The notes beneath the pieces were generated by a model. The model was given only the letters and a program-made list of their open reading frames with translations, had not been told where the DNA came from and did not search any database. This document shows positions 44,300 to 56,372 of a DNA stretch of 64,000 nucleotides, one piece after another. The stretch is from contig JAZHRO010000036.1 in the NCBI GenBank assembly GCA_037157565.1, positions 17,720,501-17,784,500 on the forward strand, read 5' to 3'. The translations under genes and the position numbers were made by a program. Position 1 is the stretch's first letter, and each line of letters opens with the position of its first letter. Origin of the DNA: Thalassia testudinum (taxonomy: Eukaryota > Streptophyta > Magnoliopsida > Alismatales > Hydrocharitaceae).

Positions 44300-44981
44300 G
44301 AGTTGGCTGGCACAAAGTTTGGATGTTTGGAAATAGGTTTTACTGCGGGAATTGATTTCCCGAGGCTCACTGACAAAAGTGATTTAGGGATGAATTGAGC
44401 CTAACGTCGATTTATCAGGCATTTAGGGATCACTACAGACGTCTGAAAGTGAAAATAGGTTAGATAAAGAGTTAATCCTCTAAGATTAGTTTGATAAAGC
44501 CAATGGTCCTCTAGTTGGACATCTGATCAAACAGTCAGACTTCCTAAAGTCTAAGATCAGACATCTGATTTCCAGATTGAACGTCTGATCAAGCTGTTTG
44601 ATGCCTATTTCGGCTTTCTAAGTTCTCTACGAAAAAGCCTATGTATCCTAGGGTAGAGTGAGCATTTCTAGGACTAATGTTTAGTTACTTTAGGCTCTTT
44701 AACATATAATCTAAACAAAAATAAAGAGCAAAAGAATAATAAGAGAATACATGAATAAATGTATCTATCTTATTCTTCAACTCCCTTTTTCAAGCTTTCT
44801 CTCCAAGCAAAGCTCTTTTCCTCCATCAAGCTCCTCCAAACCACCATGGATGAGAGCTTGAGCTCCATCACACTTGATATCCATTTACATTTTCTTGAAA
44901 CTCATAAACTCAAAGCAAATATTAAATAACAAGTGTTTCGTTATTATCAAAATTAACGATTGTGGTGCCCTTGCACCAACA
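44300..44981 (-). repeat. Truncated 3' LTR of Sire2
   Basis: About 680 bp corresponding to 59575-60349 of the 5' LTR, i.e. the U3 start. It lacks the TATA box, R and U5. Similarity fades at about 44300, where villin-derived sequence begins. GACGTC is at 44438, and other positions of the motif have decayed to gacatctg. Confidence 0.8.
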
Positions 44982-45293
44982 ATCACCCCATTTTTTATGA
45001 TGACAAAACCATAAATATTAATCCAGAAAGTTCTCCCCCATTTTGACATTATCAAAAAGGAATAATCAATTTTAGTCATTTATCCTATACTCACTCTTAA
45101 GATGTGCTCTTCTAATTCCATATTTTTCGTATAGCAAGATAGCTATGTAATTATCTCCCCTTTTCTAAAGGCAATAGAGCTATGTTATTTTTTAAAAACT
45201 CCCCGTTAATGATGGACAAATAGCTTCATCAAATTTTTAACTCCCCTATCTACATGCTGTAAATGAAAAGATAGGGTTAAGGAAGTACCTCAC
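44982..45293 (-). promoter_or_regulatory. Purine tracts and 3' noncoding part of Sire2
   Basis: On the minus strand AAAATGGGGTGA lies directly against the LTR (44982-44993) and AATGGGGGAGAA at 45031-45043. A ttttgtcatcataaaa box lies between. Repeated purine tracts at this place are a Sirevirus hallmark, as at 2706-2863. Confidence 0.65.
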
Positions 45294-46995
45294 TTACCAT
45301 TGGCAATAGCATGACCCAAAAGGAGGTTGCCAAAATGGATGGGGCTCCCATCTGTAGCTTGGAAGTCTGAGCATCGGAGCTGGTGTCCAATCAAATGGTC
45401 GATGCATGGCGGTTCGATCACCCGTCGATCTCCTTGTCTTCGTCATAGGTTTTGACGTTGGTCCTCCTAGTTTGAGTAGACCATCCTTCATCTTGTACGT
45501 CCAATCTTTGATGTTGTAGTCTCCCTTGTACCCAACAAAATAAGACTCTAATTCCTTCTTTGATATCCAAGTCAATTTGGATCTGATTGTGTTAGTTGGT
45601 CTCCTTGATGGAGATCTTTTCTCAATCTTTTGACTAGTGCTAACTCTATTTAACAAATTTTCAAAGTTCTTCCTAAGACATGCAAGCTCATCTTCTATAA
45701 CATGCATCTTGATTTTTAAACTAGAGATTGCAGTTTTTAAACTGGTGTTTTCCTCAATTAATTTACTATTTTCATTAATTAGTTTATTATTTTCTAACAA
45801 CAAATTATCCTTTTCAAGAATATTAGAACTAGAACTAATTTCTAGATCTTTAAGTTGAATCTCTAATCTTTCATTTTCAGGTTTTAGAAAACTAAGATTC
45901 TTCTTAATGTTCTTATTTTTTATTTTAAGTGACTTACTAAGTTTATATAACTCATCCAAAGCATTTTGTAATTCAAAATTTACCTCCTTATTGTCGTCTT
46001 CACTTTCACTATCGCTTGTGGTGGCCATGAAGTCCATGCAACCGACTTCATTCTTCACTTCGGGATACTCTTCTTCTTCCTCTGAGGTCGAGTCATTCCA
46101 AGTGGCTTGGAATGCTTTCTTCTTGTACTTCTCCTTCTCCTTCTTCTTGAGAAGAGGATATTCAAGTCGGAGATGTCCTTTTTCGTTGCAATGATAGCAA
46201 TGTCTTGGACTTTCCTTCTCCATCTTCTTTTCTCTCCTTGAATCTCTACAAAACTTGGAAAATTTCTTAAGTAAAATTTTAAAGTCCTCATCATTGGTAC
46301 TTACCTAACTATCCGATGCAGCTTTGAGTGCCAAACTCTTTCTTGGCTTTGGCTCAGGAGTGTTCTTCTTCTTCATCTTTGTCTTATAGGCCATGAGGTT
46401 TCCTAAGAGGTTTTCCATGTTGAGCTCCTCTACTTCATTTTCTTCCTCTATGGCGGTGACCTTTTGTTCCCATTTTGGTCTAAGGGAATGAAGAAGCTTC
46501 CTTGAAGCTCCCCCTTTATGAAGTTCTTACCTAAGGCTTTAAGATTATTCACTATGAGAGTGAACCTAGTGTTTATCTCACATAAGGTTTCGTTAGGTCT
46601 CATAGAAAAAGATCCAAAATCTTGAGAAAGAATGTTAACTTTAGAAGCCTTTACCTTTGAGGTACCCTCGTGAGTTACCTCTAATGTGTGCCAAATCTCG
46701 TATGTGATGGCGCATTGCAAGATTCGGATAAATTCCTCTGGGCTCAATGCGCAATACAATGTGTTCATTGTCTTTGCATTGAGAGAGAGCTCCTGAATTT
46801 GCTACTATGAATAACCTCCTGTGGGTCTCTCCAGGATGTCTAATCGGGTCTCACACCTAGCCCATATGGTGAAGTCATTGGCTTGAAGCCACATCTTCAT
46901 CCTTAGCTTCCAATACTCGTAGTTCCATCGAAATAGGGAGGACGAGTGGTAGATTGACCCTCGATGTGTCTCGTCGCATTGATGCTTCCCTCCAT
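45294..46995 (-). pseudogene. Sire2 gag, broken
   Basis: The start ATG is at 46995 (MEGSINATRHIEGQS), 39 bases inside the PBS, followed by RPPYFDGTNYEYWKLRMKMW, the N-terminal motif of plant copia gag. Frame 46448-46768 has MNTLYCALSPEEFIRI, EIWHTLEVTHEGTSKVK and the UBN2-like ALGKNF segment. Frame 45294-46223 carries the zinc knuckle CYHCNEKGHLRLEYP, in which the last Cys is Tyr. An acidic stretch and a long Asn/Glu/Lys-rich coiled coil (about 45650-45950) follow. Two consecutive stops lie near 46800 and a frameshift lies between 46224 and 46447. No protease motif follows. The C-terminal 80 residues do not resemble gag. Confidence 0.82.
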
Positions 46996-47033
46996 GATTG
47001 CTTGCCGGTGTGTGACGCCGAAATGCAAGACCT

Positions 47034-47045
47034 GCTCTGATATCA
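47034..47045 (-). promoter_or_regulatory. Primer binding site of Sire2 (tRNA-iMet type)
   Basis: The minus strand reads TGATATCAGAGC, one change from TGGTATCAGAGC, the usual initiator-Met primer site of plant copia elements. It lies two bases inside the LTR. Confidence 0.75.
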
Positions 47046-47286
47046 AATGTAGGTTTCTAATGTCCTTTCAAAAAAAAAAATGTAGGTTTCTAATGGAGGG
47101 GGTGAGATTTGTGTGACATATATAAAAACATAGAAATATAACTAAATCAATCTCACAAAAGTTCAATCACATAGGTACACAAATATTTTTAGGTGAAAAC
47201 CCAAACCCGGGTAAAAATCACCACTTAAACCTTTTGATTTAGGATTTCCCGATCGATTGAGTTGATCAAATCCACTAACGTACTAC

Positions 47287-48938
47287 TGTTTGGTGTGTAA
47301 TTCACATTTTAAAAGATTATTCAGTTGTAGTATAGCGTAAAAACATGTCAACAAATAAATTTATAAAACTTCGATGAGTACCGGGTCACTCGCAGGGAGG
47401 CAATCTCGATTTTAACAGAAGCTTTTCAATAAACTAGTTCTAACGGTATTTATATATGTATATATGTATAAAGAAGCATCATATATCCATAAGATCAAAT
47501 TTAATTACATTGATAAAGAGTTTTTCACAATAGAAATTGCTATGCAAAAAGTAGAAATAGATAGAGAGAAAGAAAGAAAGAGAGAGAGAAAGAGATAGAT
47601 AGAAGGAGGCAGAGAGACGACATCGCTTGTGGGATGCTTGTGCGAGATGCGGTAGCACCTCAGATCCAAAGCACTGGGACAGTGTTGTAGAGGGATGGAG
47701 AATTGCAGAGAAGACAGTAGAAGAGATCTGGAGTTGATGGGAGAGAGAGATGCTTCAACTGGGGGGCCCTGGGCCTTCTTTTATAGTTTTAATAAGGGGC
47801 AAAGTGGATACTTAACCCCTTTATCTCATGCAACAACTCTTATTTGATTAGATCCATTGATCGGGAGATCAACGGATCAGATCTAACCTCAAAATAGACT
47901 TCAAAAGGACTTCTACGCTCAGATTTGCTCTGGTGGCGACACGTAGCAGCCGCTACGTCATCGATCTTCGATCGCACGGCTCTGATTCCTCCTAACGCGC
48001 GTGCTTATCTTCTTCGCTCATCATGCACCTTTAAAACCTGCCTCAACATTAGCCGTTCAATCTTATGATTGGATGGCTTATGTGCTCGCGCCTTGCTGCA
48101 TTTGTTTTGAAAAGTGCTTGGGATCACATGTTAAACGCGTGTCTGATCATGTGTTCGACCACGGTGCACCCTCTCTTTGCCACATGGACTTGATCATTGC
48201 CCTCCACTTGCATCGTATGGCTTGATTTAATCCGCTCCTGTCCTCGTGCGGATTGCGGCTCTAACGAGCTTCTTCAGATCTCGCGTAGGCACCTGAGTCA
48301 ACGAGCTACGTGCGCGTTTTGTTACAGTTACCTCTTTGTATATATTTATTCTTATCTGGCTGGACGGGAGACATGGCATGCTCGTGGCCATTGGATGAAG
48401 ATCCAATGGCCTGCAGCGTGCGAGGGTAGCATTCCTAGATGGGGTGGTGTGAGGGAGTGGCTGTGATGGTTCCATGTGGCACCATCATGGCTGTTCATCT
48501 TCTTTTCTTTGTATCTGGTGATGTGGACCTCCGATCTAGTTGATTTTTGCACCGTTGGACTACGATCATCGATTTGGATTCATCCGTGCAGTTAGATTCT
48601 CCATCTGAGGCTCAGATCTTTGTCCTTTGGCTTTATAATCTCCATTCTTTCATGGAATGCACAAGGTGCCCTGGTTGTCTGATCGAGATGATTTTGGAAG
48701 CGTTGGACTCCCGTCGTCATTCTGATAAGATCTGTTCAGTCTGATCTGACATCCGTAGCTTTGAATCATCTGCGATTAAAATCATCTCTCTTTTATGTCA
48801 TAAAATGACGATATTATCTGTATGACTAATAAACTAGCTATTATGCAAATTACGATGCCTATGAATGCATTAATCCTAAATTATGCTGGGTTCTATCTTA
48901 ATTTAGGTGATTTAGGTTGCATGATTGCTGTGCAATCA
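47287..48938 (-). repeat. Athila2 3' LTR
   Basis: 1,652 bp. It begins TGTTTGGTGTG on the plus strand and ends GTGCAATCA. It includes about 620 bp (roughly 47485-48100) missing from the 5' copy, with a (GA)n run near 47570-47600. The pattern gttgtagtatagcg near its end recalls the family A LTRs. Confidence 0.88.
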
Positions 48939-50684
48939 CACCCCCATGCCTAAATCTTACTAGTCCCTAGCAAATTCATGACTAAATGCAAAGTGGTCCT
49001 ACATGAGTAATTTTTATCAAGAGTTTGACTAGAGGTTTATGCCTTTTGTTTTCATTCGAAGCTTTAGTAATCTAGATAATCGTGATTGTGTTTTGTTGTA
49101 GCCTAGGCAACGGATCCAAGTGAAAGCCAATCCTCATCTAAAGCTCATACTTGACCCTTAATAAAAATCTATTGGGATAGACAAACTTCTTCCCTCGAGG
49201 TTATAAAGTAACCTATACATTCAGCCCCAGCTTTTGGCTTAGGTAGAAGATTTCTGAGTCAAGTAGATTTGTATTTGGTGGCTCACACTCATCTAGTGCT
49301 ACATATAGACTAATACTTTAGAACCTAGGTTTCTAGATTATGAAATAATTTAACTCAGAGAGAGGCGAGAAATTGTGCTCTCTTTAGTTCCTTTGTACTC
49401 ATTCTCTCTCTTTTTTTCTCTTTTTCTTATCTTTTCTTTCTTTTTAAGCTCACAATCTCACCAGATTTATCAGTATATTTGGTGGTCTCTCCTGGCATTA
49501 ACACTTTGATTAGGTTTTCATAACTCTAAGACTAAGTTAGAATTCCTCAACCCGTATTGAGGCAGCTAGAAATACAGAAAAGTAGGTCAAAGCTGTATTT
49601 GGTGGATTGTGAGGGTGGTAGGTGTTGTTGCCTCAATAAATTCTAAAAACACTTATAAACTCTCTCTCTTTTTTTTACTTTTTTTTAATGTATATATATA
49701 TTTTTCTTTTCTTCTCTCTCTCTCTCTCTTTTTCAAATATCTACTAATGCAACGCAGCATACTAACTTTTATTTATGAGGCATTATTTGGGATTATGGGT
49801 ATTCAAGAGGATATCGGGTGGCTTATTTGGTGGAAGTGCCTATTCTTGGCACTAGGAAGGGAATGAATAGGATAATGTATTTCTAACCTTGACATTAATA
49901 CCCTCCTTTAGCCGAGGATTCTATAAAAGACAGTCATGACCGAGAGCTTCGCACTCTCTATGTATTTGCCTAGTTTTATCACCTTGTCCTGGTTTTAATA
50001 CCCTCCTTTAGTCCTAGTTTTATCAGAACCCACTCTCTACGTATTTGCCTTATTTGGTGGCTCTCAAGAGATTTGCACTAAGAACTTGTACGCAGAAATC
50101 GAGAGCGAAAACTATGCCTAACTTTGAGTATCATTATCTCATTATCCAGAGTTTAGGATTCCTCATACTAGCCTTAGAGCACCAGTAGACTTTCTACTCT
50201 CACCTCACACTTGTTTGGTGGATCTGTTAGAAGATAGTTTGCCTGACTCCCTAATTTCTGTCTAAGGGTTTAGGAGAACTTCTCGACAAACTAATGATGT
50301 TTATCGGTCTTCACAGAGGATCCATTGCAAATTCTATGTGTAAGTGTGAAATTATACTGGATTCTAAACTTAGGAATCAACTTAATAATAAATCCCTAAT
50401 AAAACCTTAATAAAAATTCTTTATTCCTAAATGCATATTTTTTTTCAGACATAAAGATAAGACATGCAATGTCTACCCCCCCATGCCTATTCATTACAAT
50501 GTCTTCATTAAAATGTATGCATGAAAATCAAAATATAATAAGCAAGAGGAGGGGATATCACCTGACTATGCTTATTAATCTAGGTCAGTATGGATGCAAA
50601 AGATGCAGAGCTACTTGTACAAAGTACTAGGTTGCCTCCTAGCCAGTGCTAAGTTTAACGTCATTTGCCAGACTTAGTTTAGCT
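48939..50684 (-). other. Athila2 noncoding region between pol and 3' LTR
   Basis: The PPT (GCATGGGGGTG on the minus strand) is at 48939-48949. The second conserved block (GACATTG then GGCATGGGGGGG on the minus strand) is at 50474-50510. Six copies of ATTTGGTGG or TTTGGTGG on the plus strand lie near 49273, 49477, 49597, 49825, 50052 and 50213. Pyrimidine-rich runs are present at 49390-49440 and 49660-49735. No env-like ORF is visible. Confidence 0.7.
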
Positions 50685-52030
50685 TTAAGAAGATTCCAAA
50701 AGGTTGATCTGACCATCGGGAATGGGATCATAATTTTGCGTGATAAAAGGCTTCAATCTCTGATCATTCACCTTTGTCTCATTGCCGATCTTGGGATCCA
50801 GGATAAGCACAGCTCCATGAGGGTAGACTTTTCCTATAATGAAGGGACCTGTCCACTTTGATCTTAATTTTCCCAGAAAGAGCTTCAAGCATGCATCAAA
50901 TAACTAAACCTTTTGATTAGTGACAAAGCTTTTTCTGGAGATGTACTTATCATGTAAAGCTTTTGTCCTATTCTTATAGATTCTCGTGCTCTCGTAATCA
51001 TCGTTCTAGATTTCATCCAATTCAGTCAATTGGAGTTTCCCTTGTCATCCAGATCGATTGAGATCCAAGTTAAATGTTCTGATTTCCCAATAAGCTTTAT
51101 GTTCAAGCTCAACGGGCAGATGGCAAGATTTTCCATAGACTAGAAGGAATGGAGACCTCCAATCAGAGTTTTGTATGCAGTCTGGTAGGCTCAGATAGCA
51201 TCATCCAATTTGGTAGACCAATCCTTCCAATCCGACCTGACCGTCTTTTGAAGGATCTTTTTATTTGATTGGAGATTTCAACTTGTCCGTTGGTTTGAGA
51301 ATGGTATGGAGTAGAGATTCTGTGAGTGACTCCATACTTGGCTAGTAAGGCCCTGAATTGGTTGTGAGTAAAATGGGATCCGCCATCACTAATCAGAGCT
51401 TTGGGCACACCGAACCGACTAAAGATGCTCTTCTTTACAAAATCCATGACCACTTTATGATCATTGGTTCGGGTTGGGATGGCCACAATCCATTTGGATA
51501 CATAATCAACTGCCACTAGAATATACAGGTACCCAAATGAATTAGTAAAAGGTCCCATAAAATCAATGCCCCAAACATCAAAGATTTTGACTTCAAGGAC
51601 TGGGTTTAGGGGTATCATGTCCTTCCTGGTCATGTTTCCTAAAGTTTGGCAATTGATACATGACTTACAAAAGTTGGACAAGTCATGGAATAAGGACAAC
51701 CAATACAATCCACTCTGCAGTACCTTGGCTGCCATCTTTTTTCCTAAGAAGTGACCTCCACAAGCAAAAGTGTGGCAGAATTCTAGTACACTTGTGATCT
51801 CCTCATCTGGAATACAACGGCGGATAACCTGATCCACGTAAACTTTGAACAGCTCTGGGTCTTCCGAAAAGAAGTATTTGGCATTGGAAATCAACTTATC
51901 CCGCTTATGCTTAGGCCAATCCATGGGTAGTTTTCCGATGGCCAAATAGTTGACAATATCTGCAAACCAAGGTAGTTTGCAAATAGTCAAGAGTGTCTCA
52001 TCAGGGAACAAATCATAGAGTTGAGGAGTT
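50685..52030 (-). pseudogene. Athila2 integrase, frameshifted near the end
   Basis: The open frame 51163-52011 holds the linker (LPWFADIVNYLAIGKLP) and the HHCC finger (FCHTFACGGHF, then FCKSCINCQ). The core keeps all three acidic residues, in [16 protein letters not shown] and GQVEISN. After VEISN the frame slips. The tail reappears at 50685-50888 as [20 protein letters not shown] and ends NLLESS. This is the only integrase in the window with its catalytic triad intact. Confidence 0.87.
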
Positions 52031-53634
52031 ATAGAGTCTACAAGGATTTTGGAGAGATGATCTGCTACTATATTTTGGGCTCCAGATTTGTCTTTTATTT
52101 CTAAATCAAATTCTTACAGCAGAAGGATCCATTTGATTAATCTAGGTTTTGCATCCTTTTTAGACATCAGGTGCCTTAATGTAGTATGATCTGTGAAGAT
52201 TGTGACATGAGATCCCAGTAGGTAAGGTCTAAACTTCTCCAGAGCAAACACTACTGCTAGCTACTCTTTTTATGTAGTGGTGTAGTTTCTTTGAGCCTCA
52301 TCCAAGGTTTTTCTAACATAGTAAATCACAGACGGTTTCTTGTCTACCTTTTGTCCCAAGACTACTTTGATGGCATAATCAGAGGCGTCGGTCATGATTT
52401 CGAAGGGATGATCCCAATTAGGTGGTTGTAAGATGGGTGATTGTGTAATAGCCTCCGTTAGCTGATTAAAAGCCTTTAAGCAATTTGAATTAAAATAAAA
52501 GGATTGATCTTTTACCAGCACGTTGCTTAAGGGCCTCGCCACCTTAGAAAAGTCCTTAATAAATCGACGGTAAAATCCCACATGTTCGAGAAATGATCTT
52601 ACTTGCTTAACGGTCGAAGGTGGTGGAAGTTTGATTATAGTGTCCACCTTGGCTTTATCCACTTCAATTCCTTTTTCACACACAACATGGCCAAGGACTA
52701 TGCCCTCCTTGACCATGAAGTGACTCTTTTCCCAAGATAGAAGATTCACCTCAATGCATTTTTGCAAAGTCTTTTCAAGATTGATCAGACATGATTCAAA
52801 AGAGTCCCTGAACACAGAAAAGTCATCCATGAAGATTTCCATGAAATCACCCACCATGTCTGAAAAGATTGCAAGCATGCACCTTTGAAAGGTTGCTGAT
52901 GCATTGCATAATCCAAAAGGCATTCTACGGAAGGCAAATGTTCTGTAGGGACATGTGAATGTGGTTTTCTCTTGATCCTCGGGATGGATAGCTACTTGAT
53001 TGTAGCCGGAATAGCCATCCAAGAAGCAGAAGAATTGCTGGCCGGCTAGTCTTTCCAGGATTTGATCAATGAAGGGAAGTGGAAAGTGGTCTTTCTTGGT
53101 TGCACTATTCAGCTTCCTATAGTCAATATAGACACTCCAAGAGGAAGCTGTGCAGGTTGGAATCAATTCTCGATTATCATTAGTAATCACAGTCAGCCTG
53201 GCTTTCTTAGGAACTACTTGTATAGGACTGATCCACGAGCTGTCAAAGATTGGGTAGATTTTTCCCACATCTAACCACTTGATTATTTCCTTTTTCACTA
53301 CCTCCCGCATGTTAGGATTCAACCGTCTCTGCATTTCTCGAGAGGGTCTTGATCCATCCTCAGTATAGATTTTGTGGGTGCAGTAAGCAGGACTGATTCC
53401 CTTCAGATCATCTAGTGTCCAACCAATTGCTATACTGTTTCTTCCCAACACTTGAATCAATTGCTTTTCTTGAGTTTGGGTTAGATGAGAGCTAATGATT
53501 AAAGGGTAAGTCTCATCAGATCCTAAGAAAACATATTTTAAATGATCTGGAAGAGGTTTAAGTTCATGTTTGGGTCCTTGGGATAAAGGGTCCAGTGGTG
53601 GATTACAGTTACCCTCAAGAGGTCTTGGAATCAA
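52031..53634 (-). pseudogene. Athila2 RT and RNase H, nearly intact RT
   Basis: The open frame 52270-53634 (454 codons) covers the RT from GISPAYCTHKIYTEDG, through YIDYRKLNSATKKDHFPLP and FLDGYSGYNQ, to the catalytic motif IFMDDFSVF with both Asp residues. The thumb (PPPSTVKQVRSFLEHVGFYR) and the start of RNase H (MTDASDYAIKVVLGQ) follow. RNase H is then stopped twice within three codons (TAA at 52267-52269 and TAG shortly after), exactly where Athila1 has TEKELL. Past the stops, remnants resembling the Athila1 TDH and VADHLS segments continue to about 52030. Confidence 0.88.
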
Positions 53635-54200
53635 GTCAGTGATTAATGGGCTGACCTCTTAATTGGTATGGGTGTCAAGGCCTGTAGGATCAGATTGGGT
53701 TATTCTTAATTCCATACAATATTCAACGATATTGTCCTCAGAATCTTTTATCATTCCACAATCCTCAAATTGTTTGATGGCCTTAAAGATGTTAATCTTA
53801 GTTTTCTTATCCTTGAATTTGATTTCCATATTTCCAGATTCACAATCAATATTTGCCTTAGCAGTAGCTAAAAATGATCTTCCTAGAATTATTGGGGGGT
53901 TTTTCAAGTTCTCTGGTACTTCCATGTTAAGGACTAGAAAATCCACAGGGAAATAAAAATCGTGAACCTTGACAATTATATCTTTAACAATCCCCTGTGG
54001 TGTGGTCACAAATCGATCAGCTAGTTGTAATGTGACCTCAGTAGGTTTTAACTCTCCAAAGTTAAATTTTTCATATAACATAGCGGGGATTAAATTTATG
54101 GAGGCCCCTAAAGCTAACAGAGCCCTATCAAAAGTAGTATCTCCAATAACACATGAGATCAGAGGGGCTCCTAGATCTTTCTATTTTCAGGGTAGGTTTC
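53635..54200 (-). pseudogene. Athila2 aspartic protease with the catalytic Asp replaced
   Basis: The frame reads LLALGASINLIPAMLYEKF. The codon at 54112-54114 is GCT (Ala) where Athila1 and the family have Asp in LLDLGAS. Downstream the fold looks normal: TLQLADRFVTTPQGIV, LNMEVPENL, IILGRSFLATAKANI. An aspartic protease without this residue cannot cleave the polyprotein. A frame change separates it from gag near 54210, and a stop near 53659 separates it from RT. Confidence 0.85.
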
Positions 54201-54209
54201 TAAGGATAA

Positions 54210-56372
54210 CTACACTAGCTTGTTCAGATAGCATACCCTTTTAGTTGATTTGGCCTGGCATTTAGTTGTGCACATTTCCCTTAAAAATTTCACACACGCT
54301 GGGATATTCTCAATAGCTTCAAGGAGTGGTATATTCACCTGGACTTGTTTAAGAATATCAAGCCACTCCTTAGATGGATTGGTTTTCTTTTTCCTAGGTT
54401 TGTTCAAGGCTTCAGGAAAGGGAGCTTGAGAGAAATCATGAGTGTTTAGGTTCTGATCCTTGTCTTCTAGATCTCCTAGGTAAGATTCGGGCTCCTCAAG
54501 ATCTTGTTTAGAGTTAGATTTAGAAGGGTAAGGATCTTGGATCTGTCTCCCTCTTCTCAAAGTTACTGCACCAGCAAAAGTGTTAGGGTTAGAAAGTTGT
54601 GGTGAGTTTTGCAAAATAGGTGGAGCCTGATCAGGGTTAGCAAAATCAGGTTGGTGCTGGGGAGCAGGTTGAACTAGATGTGCCTGTTTCTCTCTTGTGT
54701 TGTGCTGGTTAACCCTATTGAAATTTATTGGGTTTAGGATGGGTTGGGATGGTAGCATCCCATGTTGTCTAGCATCTACTAACTGGTCCAATTGTTCCGT
54801 CAATTTTGTCCTCAATTGATTCATTTATTCCTTATGCCTTAGATTCATCTCTCTCATTTCTTTGAGGACTAGGATAAAATGTGTGTGCTGGTTTACCTAA
54901 GTAGGTTGTGGCTGGTACGTGCATGGTTGTGTGTACCTATTAGGTTGCCCATAAGTATTTGGTTTAGTCAAGTTAGGACCCTGGGCGAGTTTCTGACTTG
55001 ACCAAGCAAAGTTAGGATAGTTATGCCATCTCGAGTTGTAAGTGTTTGAATAAGGCTCATTTCTAGTGTAACCTTGGAGTGCATTCACATCCTTAAGATA
55101 ACTAGGCATTGGGCTGCCTAGTTCAGAATTCGAGGGCATCAAGGTCCCTCAATACCCAGAAAGAGATGGATCCAAGCACAGTTGGCTCATAGGTGGAGCC
55201 ATTGTTAGGTCATTAATGTTTTGCACTGATTCCTGACCTAGTGGGTTGGGGAATTGGTTGTGGGTTAATATAGGCACTCCTTGGGTAGGTATAGGATTTA
55301 ATCTGGACTGTGTACCTAAGGAATTCCCGCCCTTTAGAAGGTTATCCAGTTTCTCATCCAAATTCTCCACATTCTTTCCCACGAGTTACACCTTATCTAA
55401 TCGTTGTGCAATTAGCTCTAAATTAACCAAGTTTGAATTATTGTTAACTTCATAAACTCCGCTTCTTGGTTGATTAGCCCTGTTAAAGGTGGACAATGAG
55501 GCATTGTTGAGGGAATTTTCACTCATATTCTCGAACAATTGAAAGGCTCCCTCAGCATCTCGACTCAGGAAATTTCCCCTACATGCCACATCAACAAAAT
55601 TCTTCAGATTATCACTCAACCCATAATAGAAAATATGGGCCAAGTGCCACTTTGGAATCCCATGATGAGGGCACTTCCTAGCTAAATTAATGAACCTCTC
55701 CCAAGCCTCATGTAGTTGTTCCCTGGGGTTCTGCTTAAAGGTTGTTATGGCACATCTAAGGGAATTAGTTTTTCCTACGGGGAAGAATTTCTTTAGTAAT
55801 GTGCTTCTTAGGTCTTCCCAAGTTAGGATTGGTCTACCAATTTTCCTCAACCAACGTGCAACTCTATCTTTCAAGGAGAATGGGAACATTTTCATCATTA
55901 GGGTACCTTCATTCATGTTCCTAGGGCCAAAAGTTTTTCCTATGTGTAGGAGCTCTCCAAGGTGGTGGAAGGGGTCATCTGACTCACAGCCATGGAAGTG
56001 GGGAATAAAGTTAATGATCTGAGGTTTGAGTTCAAAATCTTCCCCATCCTGAGGTACCCTAACAAAGGGTTCAGGTTGGGCATTAGGAGGGTTATAAAAG
56101 TCATGGAGGGGTAGGTTTGTCCTTCCATTTTGGAGTTGAGTGATGGCTTGCACTATGACTTCCATCTGTCGGTCATGATGCTGGCCCTGCTTAGTGATCT
56201 GCCTTTGTAAGAGAGTCATAAGATCCAGATTTTGTTCATCGATCTCTTCTTCCTCGTGATGACTAGCCATTGCAGAGGGTTTAGATTCAAATCCTAGATA
56301 AATATGTCTTCTCCTAGGATTTCTTTCGAATGGTGGTTGCAAATCAGGATTTTGAGATCTTCTACCTTGCAT
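54210..56372 (-). pseudogene. Athila2 gag, lightly broken
   Basis: The frame 55386-56372 (328 codons) starts MQGRRSQNPDLQP. It carries the capsid-type region FELKPQIINFIPHFHGCESD, DPFHHLGELLHIGKTFG, KMFPFSLKDRVARWL and GIPKWHLAHIFYYGLSDNLK, then the NNASLSTFNRANQPRSG spacer. Stops near 55383, 55143 and 54895 separate three Pro/Gln/Asn-rich tail pieces. An internal start MASHHEEEEIDEQN lies at about 56270. No zinc knuckle is seen. Confidence 0.85.
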
